Below are positions 9,357-18,325 of a stretch of DNA of 64,000 nucleotides, one piece after another (positions within the stretch are counted from its first letter, which is position 1; every line of letters starts with the position of its first letter). The position numbers and the translations under genes are program-made. Source of the stretch: Actinoplanes teichomyceticus ATCC 31121 (GTDB taxonomy: Bacteria; Actinomycetota; Actinomycetes; Mycobacteriales; Micromonosporaceae); contig NZ_CP023865.1 of NCBI RefSeq assembly GCF_003711105.1, positions 3,621,001-3,685,000 of the forward strand, given 5' to 3'. The notes under the pieces are model-generated. The model saw nothing but the letters and a program-made list of their open reading frames with translations. It searched no databases and was not told the DNA's origin.

Positions 9357-9968
9357 GTGGAGTCCGATGCGCAACCCGTTCCCGGCACGGCCCGTCCCGG
9401 CGGCCGCACCGCGCGCACCCGGGAGCGGGTGCTGACCGCCGTCGCGGCGATCCTGCGCGAGCACGGATACGACGCCGTGACCGTCGACGCCGTCGCCGAG
9501 CGGTCCGGCGTGCACCGCACCACCGTGTACCGGCGGTGGCGCGACCCGGGCGGCCTGCTCGCCGACACCCTGGACGCCGCCCGCGAGCAGCCGTGGGAGC
9601 CGCCGGACACCGGCACGCTGCTCGGCGACCTCACCGAGATCAACCACCAGGTGGTCGCGGCCCTGGCCGACCCGGCCTCGATCACCCAGGCGCTGATCGC
9701 CGCGTCGTTCCGGTCCCCGGCGGCGGCCCGGGCGCTGCGGTCGTTCTGGGCGGACCGGTACGCGCGGGCGGCCGTGGTGGTCGAGCGTGCGGTGGCGCGC
9801 GGCGAGGCCACCGCTCGCGTCGACGCTCGCACGGTCGTGGTCGCCGCCTGTGCGCCGGTGTTCCACGAGCTGGCGCTCATGCGCGGCCCGGCGGTGCCCG
9901 GCCTGGCCGAGAGCTCGGCACGGATCGCGGCCGCGGCGGTCGCGCCCGGACCCTCCGTCGAGGACTGA
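9357..9968 (+). CDS. TetR/AcrR-family transcriptional regulator
   Basis: Ligand-responsive repressor of about 203 residues. The N-terminal TetR HTH (about 17-65) contains RERVLTAVAAILREHGYDAV and VAERSGVHRTTVYRRW. The C-terminal part is a helical ligand-binding domain similar to the TetR_C_11-like group. The GTG at 9357 is preferred over the ATG at 9321 because the earlier start would place the operator and the -10 TAGCAT inside the coding region. TAGCAT ends 7 nt before the GTG, so a leaderless mRNA is likely. It probably controls the divergent hydrolase gene. Confidence 0.9.
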   Translation: MESDAQPVPGTARPGGRTARTRERVLTAVAAILREHGYDAVTVDAVAERSGVHRTTVYRRWRDPGGLLADTLDAAREQPWEPPDTGTLLGDLTEINHQVVAALADPASITQALIAASFRSPAAARALRSFWADRYARAAVVVERAVARGEATARVDARTVVVAACAPVFHELALMRGPAVPGLAESSARIAAAAVAPGPSVED

Positions 9969-10412
9969 ATCCTGCCGCCCGGACGGTCCTTTCATGACGC
10001 CGGACACGGCGGCGGAATGGAATGCGAACCGGCGCCCGCGATTTCCCGGCTCCCATTCACTTTTGCATCGGGCCGATGTTCATGGTGGAACGCCGCCGGC
10101 GAGTGGCGCCCGCGGCCGGATCGTGGCCGCTCGTCACGCCGGAAACGCCGGCCGCGCGAATCGTGGCAGATCAACGTATCCCGAAGCCGGCCGATTTCTT
10201 CGCGGCGTACCCGCCGCGGCACCCGAACAGGCGGATGAACGACTCTTTCGAGATAAAAGACTGGTTATGCGGGATGCGGCGTGCTGCCATCTGTGCATCA
10301 GCCGGCTTCGCCCCCCGCGGGGTTCACGGCCTAGCGGTCCACTGTGCATTTTCCGGCGCCCGGACCCCTTCGACGGCATGGCCGACATCAGCACTGGCGA
10401 AAGGGGACATCG
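9969..10412. other. Intergenic region (444 bp), lower GC than its surroundings, no supported gene
   Basis: Codon-position GC bias is lost here, and no frame looks protein-like. Two similar segments, CTGTGCATCAGCCGG (about 10291) and CTGTGCATTTTCCGG (about 10342), lie 51 bp apart before the multicopper oxidase. They may be regulator sites, but this is weak. Confidence 0.4.
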
Positions 10413-12137
10413 ATGACATCCACGCTACCCGTGTCCGCCGTCACCGATCTGGTGCCGTTCACGGATCCGCTGCGCATCCCGCCGTTGTTGCGGGCGCCCG
10501 CCGACGGCGCTCTGGTGACCGTCTCGGCCCGGCCGGTCTGGGTGCGCCTGCACTCGTCGTTGCCCCGTACGCTGGTGTGGGCCTACGAGGGCAGCTTCCC
10601 GGGACCCACCATCGAGGTCCGCCGCGGCCAGCGGCTGCGGGTGGCCTGGCGCAGCGATCTCAGCGGCAACTACCCGCTGGTCGCGGTGCGGGTGCCCAAC
10701 TCCACGCCGCCGCCGACCGACCGCCCCGGACGCGAGGGCGCCGAGCCGATCCCGGAGGTCGCCGCCCTGCCACCGTGGACGGTGGTGCACCTGCACGGCG
10801 CGCGTACCGACGGCGGCAGCGACGGCTGGCCGGAGGACGGGATCTCCCGCGGCGGGTCCCAGCTGGCCGAGTACCCGAACGACCAGGCGGCCACCGCGCT
10901 GTGGTACCACGACCACGCCATGGACATCACCGCGTTCAACGTGATGACCGGGCTGGCCGGCATGTACCTGATCCGCGACGCGGAGGAGGACGCGCTGCGC
11001 CTGCCCAGCGGCGCCAACGAGGTGCCGCTGGTGATCGCCGATCGCAATCTGGACACCGACCCGACCGGCGGGCTGACCGGGCAGCTGCTGCACAAGGTGG
11101 TGCAGGTGAGCGCGGACCCGCCGGCGACGCTGCCGTTCACCGGCCCGTTCACCCTGGTCAACGGCGTGATCTGGCCGTACCTGGAGGTGGAGCCGCGCTG
11201 GTACCGCTTCCGCGTGCTCAACGCGTCCAACTCGCGCGTCTTCCGGCTGGCCCTGGTGGACCGCAACGGCGCGCCCGTCACCGGCGCGGCGTACCAGATC
11301 GGCACCGACAGCGGGCTGCTGCCCGCGCCGGTGCCGGTCAACCAGCTGACCCTGGCGCCGGCGGAACGGGCCGATCTGCTGATCGACTTCAGCGCGCAGC
11401 GCGGCAAGGCGCTGCGCCTGGTGAACACGCTGGACCCGGCGCCGGTGCCCGACGTCATGCAGTTCCGGGTGGGCGCCTTCCCGGTGTGGGACTTCTTCAC
11501 GCTGCCGTCGCGGACGTCCCCGTCGTTCACCCGGATCACCCACGACAACCTGCCCGCACACGGGCACCGGTGGGTGGCGCTGACCGCGCCGGGACCGCAG
11601 TCGCCGCACCCGCAGATGTGGGAGCTGCGCGAGATCGAGGACGCCTCGGCCACCACCGAGCCGACGGTCACGGTCACCGACTCCGGCGGTGTCACCCGGG
11701 TGTTCGAGCGGGTGTCGACCAGCTTCGACGGCACCCTCAACTTCCACGTCGACGCCGGGGCCTGGGAGGTGTGGAACTTCCTCAACCTGGGCGGGCCGGT
11801 GCACCCGATGCACATCCACCTGATCCGGTTCCAGGCGTTGCACCGGCACGCGTACACGGTGAACACGACCACCGACTCCGGCGGGGTCACCCGGGTGACC
11901 GCCACCTACAGCGGGGCCGGCACGCTGGATCCCAACGAGCAGGGGTGGAAGGACACCATCCGGGTCGCCGCCGGTGAGCTGGTCTCCGTCGCCGGGCAGT
12001 TCAGCGGCGGCACGGGGCGCTACGTCTACCACTGCCACCTGCTGGAGCACGAGGACGAGGGGATGATGCGGCCGTTCGTGGTGATGCCGGCGCAGGTGAT
12101 GGCGGTCCACCCGCACGAGGAGGACCACGACCACTGA
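10413..12137 (+). CDS. Multicopper oxidase, CotA/phenoxazinone-synthase-like
   Basis: Three-domain multicopper oxidase of 574 residues that couples four one-electron substrate oxidations to reduction of O2 to water. All four copper-binding regions are present: HLHG (His126/128), WYHDHA (His166/168), HPMHIH (His464/467/469) and YHCHLLEHEDEGMM (His540-Cys541-His542, His546, Met551). The type 1 site therefore has Met as axial ligand. There is no signal peptide, which groups it with cytoplasmic CotA, bilirubin-oxidase or phenoxazinone-synthase types rather than exported laccases. AAGGGGA lies 5 nt before the ATG. A segment encoding DSGGVTRV occurs twice in domain 3. The C terminus is His/Asp-rich (HPHEEDHDH). 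It appears monocistronic, with a hairpin terminator after it. Confidence 0.93.
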   Translation: MTSTLPVSAVTDLVPFTDPLRIPPLLRAPADGALVTVSARPVWVRLHSSLPRTLVWAYEGSFPGPTIEVRRGQRLRVAWRSDLSGNYPLVAVRVPNSTPPPTDRPGREGAEPIPEVAALPPWTVVHLHGARTDGGSDGWPEDGISRGGSQLAEYPNDQAATALWYHDHAMDITAFNVMTGLAGMYLIRDAEEDALRLPSGANEVPLVIADRNLDTDPTGGLTGQLLHKVVQVSADPPATLPFTGPFTLVNGVIWPYLEVEPRWYRFRVLNASNSRVFRLALVDRNGAPVTGAAYQIGTDSGLLPAPVPVNQLTLAPAERADLLIDFSAQRGKALRLVNTLDPAPVPDVMQFRVGAFPVWDFFTLPSRTSPSFTRITHDNLPAHGHRWVALTAPGPQSPHPQMWELREIEDASATTEPTVTVTDSGGVTRVFERVSTSFDGTLNFHVDAGAWEVWNFLNLGGPVHPMHIHLIRFQALHRHAYTVNTTTDSGGVTRVTATYSGAGTLDPNEQGWKDTIRVAAGELVSVAGQFSGGTGRYVYHCHLLEHEDEGMMRPFVVMPAQVMAVHPHEEDHDH

Positions 12138-12147
12138 CCGCTCCCGG

Positions 12148-12179
12148 GTCCGGCCGGCGCCCCGCTGGGCCGGCCGGAC
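12148..12179. terminator. Hairpin terminator after the multicopper oxidase
   Basis: Arms GTCCGGCCGGC / GCCGGCCGGAC are perfect over 11 bp with a 10-nt loop, starting 10 nt after the stop codon. Confidence 0.7.
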
Positions 12180-12218
12180 GCCGGTGTGTCCCGGACCCGC
12201 GGGATCGAGGATCGGCGA

Positions 12219-12224
12219 TATGGT
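12219..12224 (+). promoter_or_regulatory. Candidate -10 element (TATGGT) of a leaderless transcript
   Basis: TATGGT ends 6 nt before the ATG at 12231, with no ribosome-binding site in between. Confidence 0.5.
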
Positions 12225-12230
12225 GGCGCG

Positions 12231-14030
12231 ATGCGAATCGCTGTATCGATCGCCGCCCTCGCCGTTCTTCTCGCACCGTCGGCCGGGGTCGCCGCGCCCG
12301 CGGCCGGCGCCACTTCGCCCGGCACCCAGCCGGTGCACGACTACGCCCGGGCCATCCGGGAGCAGGTCTGGGTGCAGACCGGTGTCGACAGTGACACCGA
12401 CGGCCGGCCCGACCGGGTGGCCGTGCGGATCATCCGGCCCGCTGCCAGCGCGGACGGGCTGCGGGTGCCGGTGATCTTCCAGGCCAGCCCGTACTACGCC
12501 GGGCTCAACGACGTACCCAACCATGACGACATCGACCGCGGCGGGGCCGCCGGTCTCGCGCCCACCGCGACCGCCGACCGGGCGCAGAGCATCACCTTCG
12601 CCGGATACCTGGACAACTACTTCGTCCCGCGCGGCTACGCGGTGGCCTTCGCCGACAGCCTCGGCACCGGCGGGTCGGACGGCTGCCCCACCTCCGGCGG
12701 GCGCAACGAGACGCTCGGCATGAAAGCCGTCGTCGACTGGCTCAACGGGCGGGCCCGGGCCGTCGACGCGGACGGCACGGCGGTCCGGGCCGACTGGTCC
12801 ACCGGCCGCACCGGCATGATCGGCGTCTCCTACAACGGCACGCTGCCCAACGCGGTCGCCGCGACCGGCGTCGAGGGCCTGGAGACGATCGTGCCGATCG
12901 CCGGCATCTCCAGCTGGTACGACTACTACCGCGCCGGCGGCGGCGTGGTCGCGCCCGGCGGGTTCCAGGGCGAGGACACCGACGTGCTGGCCCGGGCGGT
13001 GCTCACCCGGGCGAGCCCGGAGGTCTGCGCCGGGGTGATGGACGCGCTGGAGCGCGCGCAGGACCGGGAGACCGGCGACTACAGCGCCTACTGGGCCGAG
13101 CGCGACTACCTGCGCGACGTGCGCCGGGTCCGGGCCAGCGTCTTCCTGGTGCACGGCCTGCACGACGACAACGTGCGCACCCGGCAGGCGGGGCAGTGGT
13201 GGGACGCGCTCGCCGCGCGCCACGTGCCGCGCAAGATCTGGTGGCACCAGGCCGGGCACACCGACCCCTTCAACGTCCGGCGTGACGTCTGGCTGTCCAC
13301 CCTGCACCGGTGGTTCGACCAGTGGCTGTACCGGATCGACACCGGGATCATGCGCGAGCCGATGGCCGACGTGGAGGTGGCGCCGAACCAGTGGCGCACC
13401 TCGGCCACCTGGCCGGTCCCGGGCAGCCGGGCGGTCTCGCTGCGACTCGGCTCCGGCCCCCGGCAGACCTTCGTCGACGATCCGGCACGCACCGCCGACG
13501 ACCTCGCCGCCGACGTGACCGGGGCCGATCCGAACCGGTACGCCTACGTCAGCGCGCCGCTGCGGCGGGCGACGCGGGTGAGCGGGACGCCGCGGATCAC
13601 CGTCCGCGCCGATCTGCGCGGCGACTCGCCGTACCTGACCGCGCTGCTGGTCGACCACGGCCCCGCCGACCGGTACGCCGGGTTGCGCACGCTGACCGTG
13701 CAGGACTGTGTCGGCCCCGGCATCGAGGGCGATCCGGGCTGCTTCAACCGCCGCGAGTACGTCACCGCGACCACCGAGCACGAGATCGTCACCCGAGGGT
13801 GGCTGGACGTCCGCAACCGGCTCTCCCCGGCGCGGACCACGCCGATCCGGGCCGGTCGCCCGTACACCTTCCGGTGGGACTTGCAGAGCACCGACCACGT
13901 CTTCGCGCCCGGCCACCGGATCGCGGTGGTGCTGATCTCCACCGACCGGGACCACACGCTGCGCTATCCGGCGGGCACCGTGGTCGGCGTGCGTCCCGCG
14001 CTGTCCCGGCTGGAGCTGCGCCTGTCCTAG
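12231..14030 (+). CDS. Secreted X-Pro dipeptidyl-peptidase (S15/CocE family)
   Basis: Exported serine peptidase or acyl hydrolase of 599 residues. A signal peptide (MRIAVSIAALAVLLAPSAG, cleaved after an AGA-type site) precedes the S15 alpha/beta-hydrolase domain. The nucleophile motif GVSYNG and the downstream LVHGLHDDNV (Asp) and WWHQAGHTDPF (His) supply a plausible triad. The C-terminal 200 residues form the jelly-roll domain typical of X-Pro dipeptidyl-peptidases and cocaine esterases. Streptomyces relatives are secreted Xaa-Pro dipeptidyl-peptidases. The start codon follows a -10-like TATGGT, and no ribosome-binding site is seen. It is followed by a strong bidirectional terminator. Confidence 0.9.
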   Translation: MRIAVSIAALAVLLAPSAGVAAPAAGATSPGTQPVHDYARAIREQVWVQTGVDSDTDGRPDRVAVRIIRPAASADGLRVPVIFQASPYYAGLNDVPNHDDIDRGGAAGLAPTATADRAQSITFAGYLDNYFVPRGYAVAFADSLGTGGSDGCPTSGGRNETLGMKAVVDWLNGRARAVDADGTAVRADWSTGRTGMIGVSYNGTLPNAVAATGVEGLETIVPIAGISSWYDYYRAGGGVVAPGGFQGEDTDVLARAVLTRASPEVCAGVMDALERAQDRETGDYSAYWAERDYLRDVRRVRASVFLVHGLHDDNVRTRQAGQWWDALAARHVPRKIWWHQAGHTDPFNVRRDVWLSTLHRWFDQWLYRIDTGIMREPMADVEVAPNQWRTSATWPVPGSRAVSLRLGSGPRQTFVDDPARTADDLAADVTGADPNRYAYVSAPLRRATRVSGTPRITVRADLRGDSPYLTALLVDHGPADRYAGLRTLTVQDCVGPGIEGDPGCFNRREYVTATTEHEIVTRGWLDVRNRLSPARTTPIRAGRPYTFRWDLQSTDHVFAPGHRIAVVLISTDRDHTLRYPAGTVVGVRPALSRLELRLS

Positions 14031-14057
14031 CCGGCGGCTCCCGTCGCGCGAGCCGCT

Positions 14058-14088
14058 GCCGGCGCCCGGGGTCACCCCGGGCGCCGGC
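14058..14088. terminator. Strong bidirectional hairpin
   Basis: Perfect 14-bp GC arms with a TCA loop lie 27 bp after the peptidase stop and 7 bp before the stop of the convergent small gene. Confidence 0.8.
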
Positions 14089-14095
14089 GACCGCG

Positions 14096-14257
14096 CTACC
14101 GCCGGTGTTCCGGCCCGCCGGCCGGGCCGAGCGCGATGCCGATGAGGCGCCACGCCCGGCGACGCCGGCACGCGTCGGCGGAGAACAGGTACACGCCGGC
14201 GAGAAAGACCGGCGGGAAGACCATCAGGAGTGCCGTGCTGATCGGTTCGATCGTCAT
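14096..14257 (-). CDS. Small single-span membrane protein (53 residues)
   Basis: A short open frame with a good ribosome-binding site (AAAGGA, about 6 nt before the ATG) encodes MTIEPISTALLMVFPPVFLA followed by a Tyr-Leu-Phe segment, then a cationic CRRRRAWR stretch. It predicts one transmembrane helix with a positive-inside C-terminal side. A perfect hairpin terminator follows the stop. The function is unknown; it is divergent from the HTH-FCD regulator gene, which could control it. The ribosome-binding site, terminator and topology support a real gene despite its size. Confidence 0.6.
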   Translation of the reverse strand: MTIEPISTALLMVFPPVFLAGVYLFSADACRRRRAWRLIGIALGPAGGPEHRR

Positions 14258-14482
14258 GGGTGTTCCTTTCCTGCGTCGGAATGCTCCCAGTGTCGGTCCC
14301 GGCGGTGCGCGCAGTCACCGGCGCGAGACGATTCTTACCGATTTCTGCATCAGCTTTTCCGCCCCTTTCCATTCCTTTCCACAGCGTCTCAAGTGGATTC
14401 TTCCGGGCGACATACGGTGGTCGTGCGGTGTGCTACCAAGGAAGGCGATCCTCTCGGTCGGGCGTCGGTGTGGACGGTTCGG

Positions 14483-15433
14483 ATGAGCGATGAATTGATC
14501 AGACTGCGGGCGGAGCTCGACGCCTTGCGCCTGCGGGCGTTCGAGCCGTCGCTGCGCAAGATCGCCCGCAACTCCGGCGGCAGGATCTCCCACCCCACCG
14601 TGAAAATCGTGCTGAGCTGCGCGAAGCTGCCCGGCTGGGAGCTGGTCAAGGCGGTGGTGGAGGCACTGGGCGGCGACACCGACCATTTCGGTGCACTGTG
14701 GACGGCGGCGTTCCAGGCCGAGCGGCTGGCGTCCGGCTCGCCGGCCGGGCTGCCCGCCGGCCGGCCCGGGGATGCCGGGGAGCCGGCCGGCTGGGACGTC
14801 TTCGACCTGGCCGCCGTCCGGCGGCAGCTCACCTCGTCGCCGCGCTTTCTCATGCGGTCGCTGACCGAGCTGCGCTCGGCGATCGAGCCGGTGGCGTCGT
14901 TCCTGGCCGCGGAGCGGTTCTCCGAGGCGGAGTCCGCCGAGCTCGTCCGGTTGGCACGCCGGTTGCAGGAGCTCGGCCGCGACGAGACGTTCTCCGCGGA
15001 GACGGCGGCGGGCGCGGCGCACCGGGAGGCCTACCGGTCCGTCGACGTCCGCTTCCACGCCACCCTGCTGCGCGGCTGCCGCAACGAGTTCTTCCGTGAC
15101 CTCACCGGTCACGTGGCGGTCGCGCTGGACTACCGGATCCTGCGCGACCGGGTCGGCACCGGCGGCAACAAGCCGTTCCCGGACGCGCCGACCGCGCTGT
15201 CGCTGTGGCTGCACCGCGGGCTGGCCGCGGCCGTGCGGCAGGGCCGCTGCTCGGCCGCCGAGGGGTTCTCCCGGGCGCTGCTCGCCGAGATCCGCCAGGG
15301 CCCGCTGCCGGAGTCGGTGGCGCTGGCGCTGGAGGCGGCGCTGGCGCACCTGGACACCGACGGCCCCGGCTGGACGGGGTTCGTCCCGGAGATCCGGCGG
15401 CTGCTCGACAGTCAGACGTGGCCCGGCCGCTGA
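14483..15433 (+). CDS. Regulator: N-terminal HTH fused to an FCD-like (FadR C-terminal) ligand domain
   Basis: Predicted transcription factor of 316 residues. The first 75 residues (RLRAFEPSLRKIARNSGG, then SHPTVKIVLSCAKLPGWELV) resemble the N-terminal HTH of actinobacterial XRE-like proteins rather than the winged helix of GntR proteins. A variable linker (about 80-115) leads to an all-helical domain with RSAIEPVASFLAAERF and VDVRFHATLLRGCRNEFFRD. This matches the FCD ligand-binding domain of FadR-subfamily GntR regulators, whose metal-binding Asp/His residues are partly present. The combination is unusual. The start is uncertain: ATG 14483 has no clear ribosome-binding site, and in-frame GTGs at 14468 and 14423 are possible; TACGGT at 14413 may be a -10. 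Confidence 0.75.
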   Translation: MSDELIRLRAELDALRLRAFEPSLRKIARNSGGRISHPTVKIVLSCAKLPGWELVKAVVEALGGDTDHFGALWTAAFQAERLASGSPAGLPAGRPGDAGEPAGWDVFDLAAVRRQLTSSPRFLMRSLTELRSAIEPVASFLAAERFSEAESAELVRLARRLQELGRDETFSAETAAGAAHREAYRSVDVRFHATLLRGCRNEFFRDLTGHVAVALDYRILRDRVGTGGNKPFPDAPTALSLWLHRGLAAAVRQGRCSAAEGFSRALLAEIRQGPLPESVALALEAALAHLDTDGPGWTGFVPEIRRLLDSQTWPGR

Positions 15434-15549
15434 GCCGTGTCGACCCACCGTCATCTCATCTGCGGTCGTCGATAACCTGCGGGTCGCCGGCCGGACATCC
15501 GCGGCCGATGGACTACCGCGGCCACGTCCGAGACGATCGAGGAGAACAT

Positions 15550-16161
15550 ATGCGCAACGCCGTGCTGCGGGGTGTGCTGCTCACCGCCGCCTGCTCCAGC
15601 GCGCTCACCGCGGGCCTGGTGGCCACCGCGACCGGCGCGTCGGCGGCCCCGGCCCCGGTGCACGCCGCGGTCAGCGCGCAGGCGCTGCCGTCGTACGAGA
15701 ACTGGCTCGCCGACGTGCGGACGGTGACCGACCAGGCCGCCACCTACCTGAGCGGGCGCCTGCCGGCCTCCGGCGTCCGGGCCGCCATCGTGCTCGACAT
15801 CGACAACACCGCGCTGCAGAGCAAATACAAGCCGTACGCCGCGACGCCCGGCGTGCTGGCCCTCGCGCAGCAGGCCCGCCGGGCCGGGGCCGCGGTCTTC
15901 TTCGTCACCGCCCGGCCGGAGATCATCGAAGCGCCGACCGCGGTGAACCTCAAGGCGGTCGGTTACGCGTGGACGGACCTCTACACCCGTCCGACGCTCG
16001 ACTTCTCCAGCAACCAGACACTGAAGACCAACGCCCGCATCGACATCGAGCGCCGTGGCTACACGATCGTCGCCAACGTCGGCAACAGCGCCTCCGACCT
16101 GGCCGGCGGGCACGCCGAGCGGACGTTCAAGCTGCCGGACTACGACGGCCAGCTGGACTGA
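15550..16161 (+). CDS. Secreted HAD-superfamily class III acid phosphatase
   Basis: Exported acid phosphatase of 203 residues in the HAD subfamily IIIB. A Sec signal peptide (about 1-32, ending GASAAPAP) precedes the domain. HAD motif I is IVLDIDNTAL with both catalytic Asp residues, motif II is FFVTARPE, and the final motif NVGNSASDLAGGHAER carries the Mg-binding Asp. The length is typical for the secreted family. AGGAGA lies 5 nt before the ATG. It appears to be a single-gene unit between its own promoter and a long hairpin, and a role in extracellular phosphate scavenging is likely. Confidence 0.9.
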   Translation: MRNAVLRGVLLTAACSSALTAGLVATATGASAAPAPVHAAVSAQALPSYENWLADVRTVTDQAATYLSGRLPASGVRAAIVLDIDNTALQSKYKPYAATPGVLALAQQARRAGAAVFFVTARPEIIEAPTAVNLKAVGYAWTDLYTRPTLDFSSNQTLKTNARIDIERRGYTIVANVGNSASDLAGGHAERTFKLPDYDGQLD

Positions 16162-16164
16162 GCC

Positions 16165-16206
16165 GCGGCGGCCGCGGCGCGGGTGGCGCCGGGCCGCGGC
16201 CGCCGC
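16165..16206. terminator. Hairpin terminator after the acid phosphatase
   Basis: Perfect 14-bp arms (GCGGCGGCCGCGGC and its complement) with a 14-nt loop begin 3 nt after the stop codon. Confidence 0.75.
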
Positions 16207-16321
16207 CCGCGCCTGAGGGGTGCCCTGCCGGTACACCTATCGAAAGGGAGTCCCCGGGTGGATCACACCGCGGTTTCCTGAGTAATGATCGGGAGAGACC
16301 CGTCATGATCGGAGAACCGCC

Positions 16322-17365
16322 ATTCTTACCGTCAACGCCATCGCCGCGCCGTCCGCCACCGAACCGCTCGTGCGTACCACGATCGAGCGGCGTGACCTCG
16401 GACCGCGCGACGTCCTGATCGAGATCCGGTACGCCGGGATCTGCCACTCCGACATCCACACCGTGCGCGGCGACTGGGGCCAGGTGCCCTACCCGCTCAC
16501 CGTCGGGCACGAGATCGTCGGGCACGTCACCGAGGTCGGGGCCGAGGTCACCAAGCACGCGGTCGGTGACCGGGTCGGCGTCGGCTGCATGGTCAACTCC
16601 TGCCGGGAGTGCGAGAACTGCCGCGCCGGGCTGGAGCAGTACTGCCTGAAGGGCAACGTCGGCACGTACGCCGGCATCGACCGCGACGGCACCGTCACCC
16701 AGGGTGGCTACTCGACGCACGTGGTCGTCGACGAGGACTTCGTGCTGCGGGTCCCGCAGGCCATCCCGGTCGAGGCGGCCGCCCCGCTGCTGTGCGCCGG
16801 GATCACCACGTACTCGCCGCTGGCGCACTGGAACGCCGGGCCGGGCAAGAAGGTCGCCGTCGTCGGGATGGGCGGCCTGGGCCACATGGCCGTCAAGATC
16901 GCCGTCGCGATGGGCGCCGAGGTGACCGTGCTGTCGCAGACGCTGAGCAAGAAGGACGACGGCCTCGCCTTCGGCGCCGAGCACTACCACGCCACCAGCG
17001 ACCCGGCCACCTTCGAGGCGCTCGCCAACACGTTCGACCTGATCGTCAACACGGTCAGCGCGCCGATCGACATCAACGCGTACCTGCGCCTGCTGCGCCT
17101 CGACGGCACCCTGGTCAGCGTGGGCGCCCCGCCGCAGCCGCTGCCGGTGCAGGCGTTCGCGCTGTTCGGCAACCGGCGCTCGTTCGCCGGGTCCAGCATC
17201 GGCGGCATCGCCGAGACCCAGCAGATGCTGGACTTCTGCGCCGAGCGCGGGATCGCCCCGGAGGTCGAGGTGATCGACGCCGACGCGGTGAACGAGGCCT
17301 ACGAGCGGGTGCTCAAGTCGGACGTGCGTTACCGGTTCGTCATCGACATCGACTCCCTGCGCTGA
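16322..17365 (+). CDS. adhC: Zinc-dependent alcohol dehydrogenase, AdhC/CAD type, with apparent ATT start
   Basis: NADP-type medium-chain dehydrogenase of 347 residues acting on aldehydes/alcohols. Catalytic zinc ligands are in AGICHSDIH and VGHEIVGHV; the structural-zinc cysteines are in [15 protein letters not shown]; the cofactor site is [13 protein letters not shown]. The protein reads [16 protein letters not shown] at its start, which aligns from the first codon with MSTVAAYAAMSATEPL of mycobacterial AdhC. That first codon is ATT (16322), 5 nt after GGAGAA. No ATG, GTG or TTG lies in frame between the upstream stops (16283-16288) and GTG 16370, which would delete 16 conserved residues. 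An out-of-frame ATG at 16305 has a good GGGAGAG site, so a one-base sequence error is the main alternative. The 3' end overlaps the convergent regulator gene by 37 bp. Confidence 0.85.
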   Translation: MLTVNAIAAPSATEPLVRTTIERRDLGPRDVLIEIRYAGICHSDIHTVRGDWGQVPYPLTVGHEIVGHVTEVGAEVTKHAVGDRVGVGCMVNSCRECENCRAGLEQYCLKGNVGTYAGIDRDGTVTQGGYSTHVVVDEDFVLRVPQAIPVEAAAPLLCAGITTYSPLAHWNAGPGKKVAVVGMGGLGHMAVKIAVAMGAEVTVLSQTLSKKDDGLAFGAEHYHATSDPATFEALANTFDLIVNTVSAPIDINAYLRLLRLDGTLVSVGAPPQPLPVQAFALFGNRRSFAGSSIGGIAETQQMLDFCAERGIAPEVEVIDADAVNEAYERVLKSDVRYRFVIDIDSLR

Positions 17366-18225
17366 TCCGGCTCGTCGCCACCGGCCGCCGCCCACGAGGC
17401 GAGCAGCGTCAGCGCGTGCGCGGACGCCGACCCGGGCTCGGCCGCATAGATCTTCATGGCCACGTCCGGGTCGGCGCGCAGATCCATGCTCTCGTACGAG
17501 AGGGCCAGCTCACCCACCACGTGGTGCCGGAAGGTCTGCACCCCGGTGCCGTGGATGCGCACGTTGTGCGCGCCCCAGCGGCGGCGGAACTCGTCGCTGC
17601 GCGTGGAGAGCTCGCCGACCAGGTCGTGCAGCCCCTTGTCGTGCGGGTCCTTGCCGGCCGAGGTGCGCAGGTCGGCCACGATCGAGTCGGCGGCCAGGTT
17701 CCAGTCCGGGAAGAAGCGGCGGGCCGCGCTGTCGAGGAACGTGAACCGGCCGAAGTTCGGCTGGTGGGTCGGGTCGGCGTAGAGGTCGGCGTACATCGCC
17801 CGGCCGAGCAGGTTGGCCGCCACGATGTCCAGCCGGTTGTTGACCAGGATCGCCGGGCTGGTGACGGAGTCCAGCGCCCACCGCAGGCTGGGCCGGACCG
17901 TCCACGGCCGCGGCCGGCGGCTGGGCCGCAGCAGCGCGCTGCTGCCGTTCGCCTCGTGGGCCAGGCGCACCAGATGGGCGCGCTCGGCGTCGTCGAGCCG
18001 CAGCGCGCGGGCGATCGCGTCGAGCACGCCGGCGGACACCCCGGCCAGCGAGCCGCGTTCCAGCTTGGCGTAGTACTCGACGCTGACTCCGGCCAGCGAG
18101 GCGACCTCGCTGCGCCGCAGCCCGGCGACGCGGCGGTTGCCGGTGACGGGCAGCCCGGCCTGCTGCGGGGTGATCTTGGCGCGTCGGGTGATCAGGAAGT
18201 CCCGCACCTCGGCTCGGTTGTCCAT
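17329..18225 (-). CDS. XRE-family regulator with MmyB-like ligand-binding domain
   Basis: Transcription factor of 298 residues. The N-terminal XRE HTH (about 28-85) contains [28 protein letters not shown]. The C-terminal domain (about 105-275) matches the MmyB-like ligand-binding fold common in actinobacteria, with [22 protein letters not shown] and [13 protein letters not shown] elements that bind fatty-acid-like molecules in structural studies. It is convergent with adhC and shares 37 bp with it; in many actinomycetes such regulators control a neighbouring short- or medium-chain dehydrogenase, so regulation of adhC is plausible. TACCGT lies 6 nt before the ATG, suggesting a leaderless mRNA. 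Confidence 0.92.
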   Translation of the reverse strand: MDNRAEVRDFLITRRAKITPQQAGLPVTGNRRVAGLRRSEVASLAGVSVEYYAKLERGSLAGVSAGVLDAIARALRLDDAERAHLVRLAHEANGSSALLRPSRRPRPWTVRPSLRWALDSVTSPAILVNNRLDIVAANLLGRAMYADLYADPTHQPNFGRFTFLDSAARRFFPDWNLAADSIVADLRTSAGKDPHDKGLHDLVGELSTRSDEFRRRWGAHNVRIHGTGVQTFRHHVVGELALSYESMDLRADPDVAMKIYAAEPGSASAHALTLLASWAAAGGDEPDQRRESMSMTNR

Positions 18226-18231
18226 GCCTCG

Positions 18232-18237
18232 ACGGTA
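18232..18237 (-). promoter_or_regulatory. Candidate -10 element (TACCGT) of a leaderless transcript
   Basis: On the minus strand TACCGT ends 6 nt before the ATG at 18225. Confidence 0.5.
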
Positions 18238-18325
18238 CGACGGGGCCCGGCCGGCCTGGGACGCCCTGGCAGTACACCCCTGTCCGGCGCGCCGCTGACG
18301 CCGCGGCGCCGGCCGGGCGCACCCG

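Noticed and set aside
10134..10394. 86-codon minus-strand frame before the multicopper oxidase
   Set aside because: It has no ribosome-binding site, no GC3 bias and no recognisable motif.
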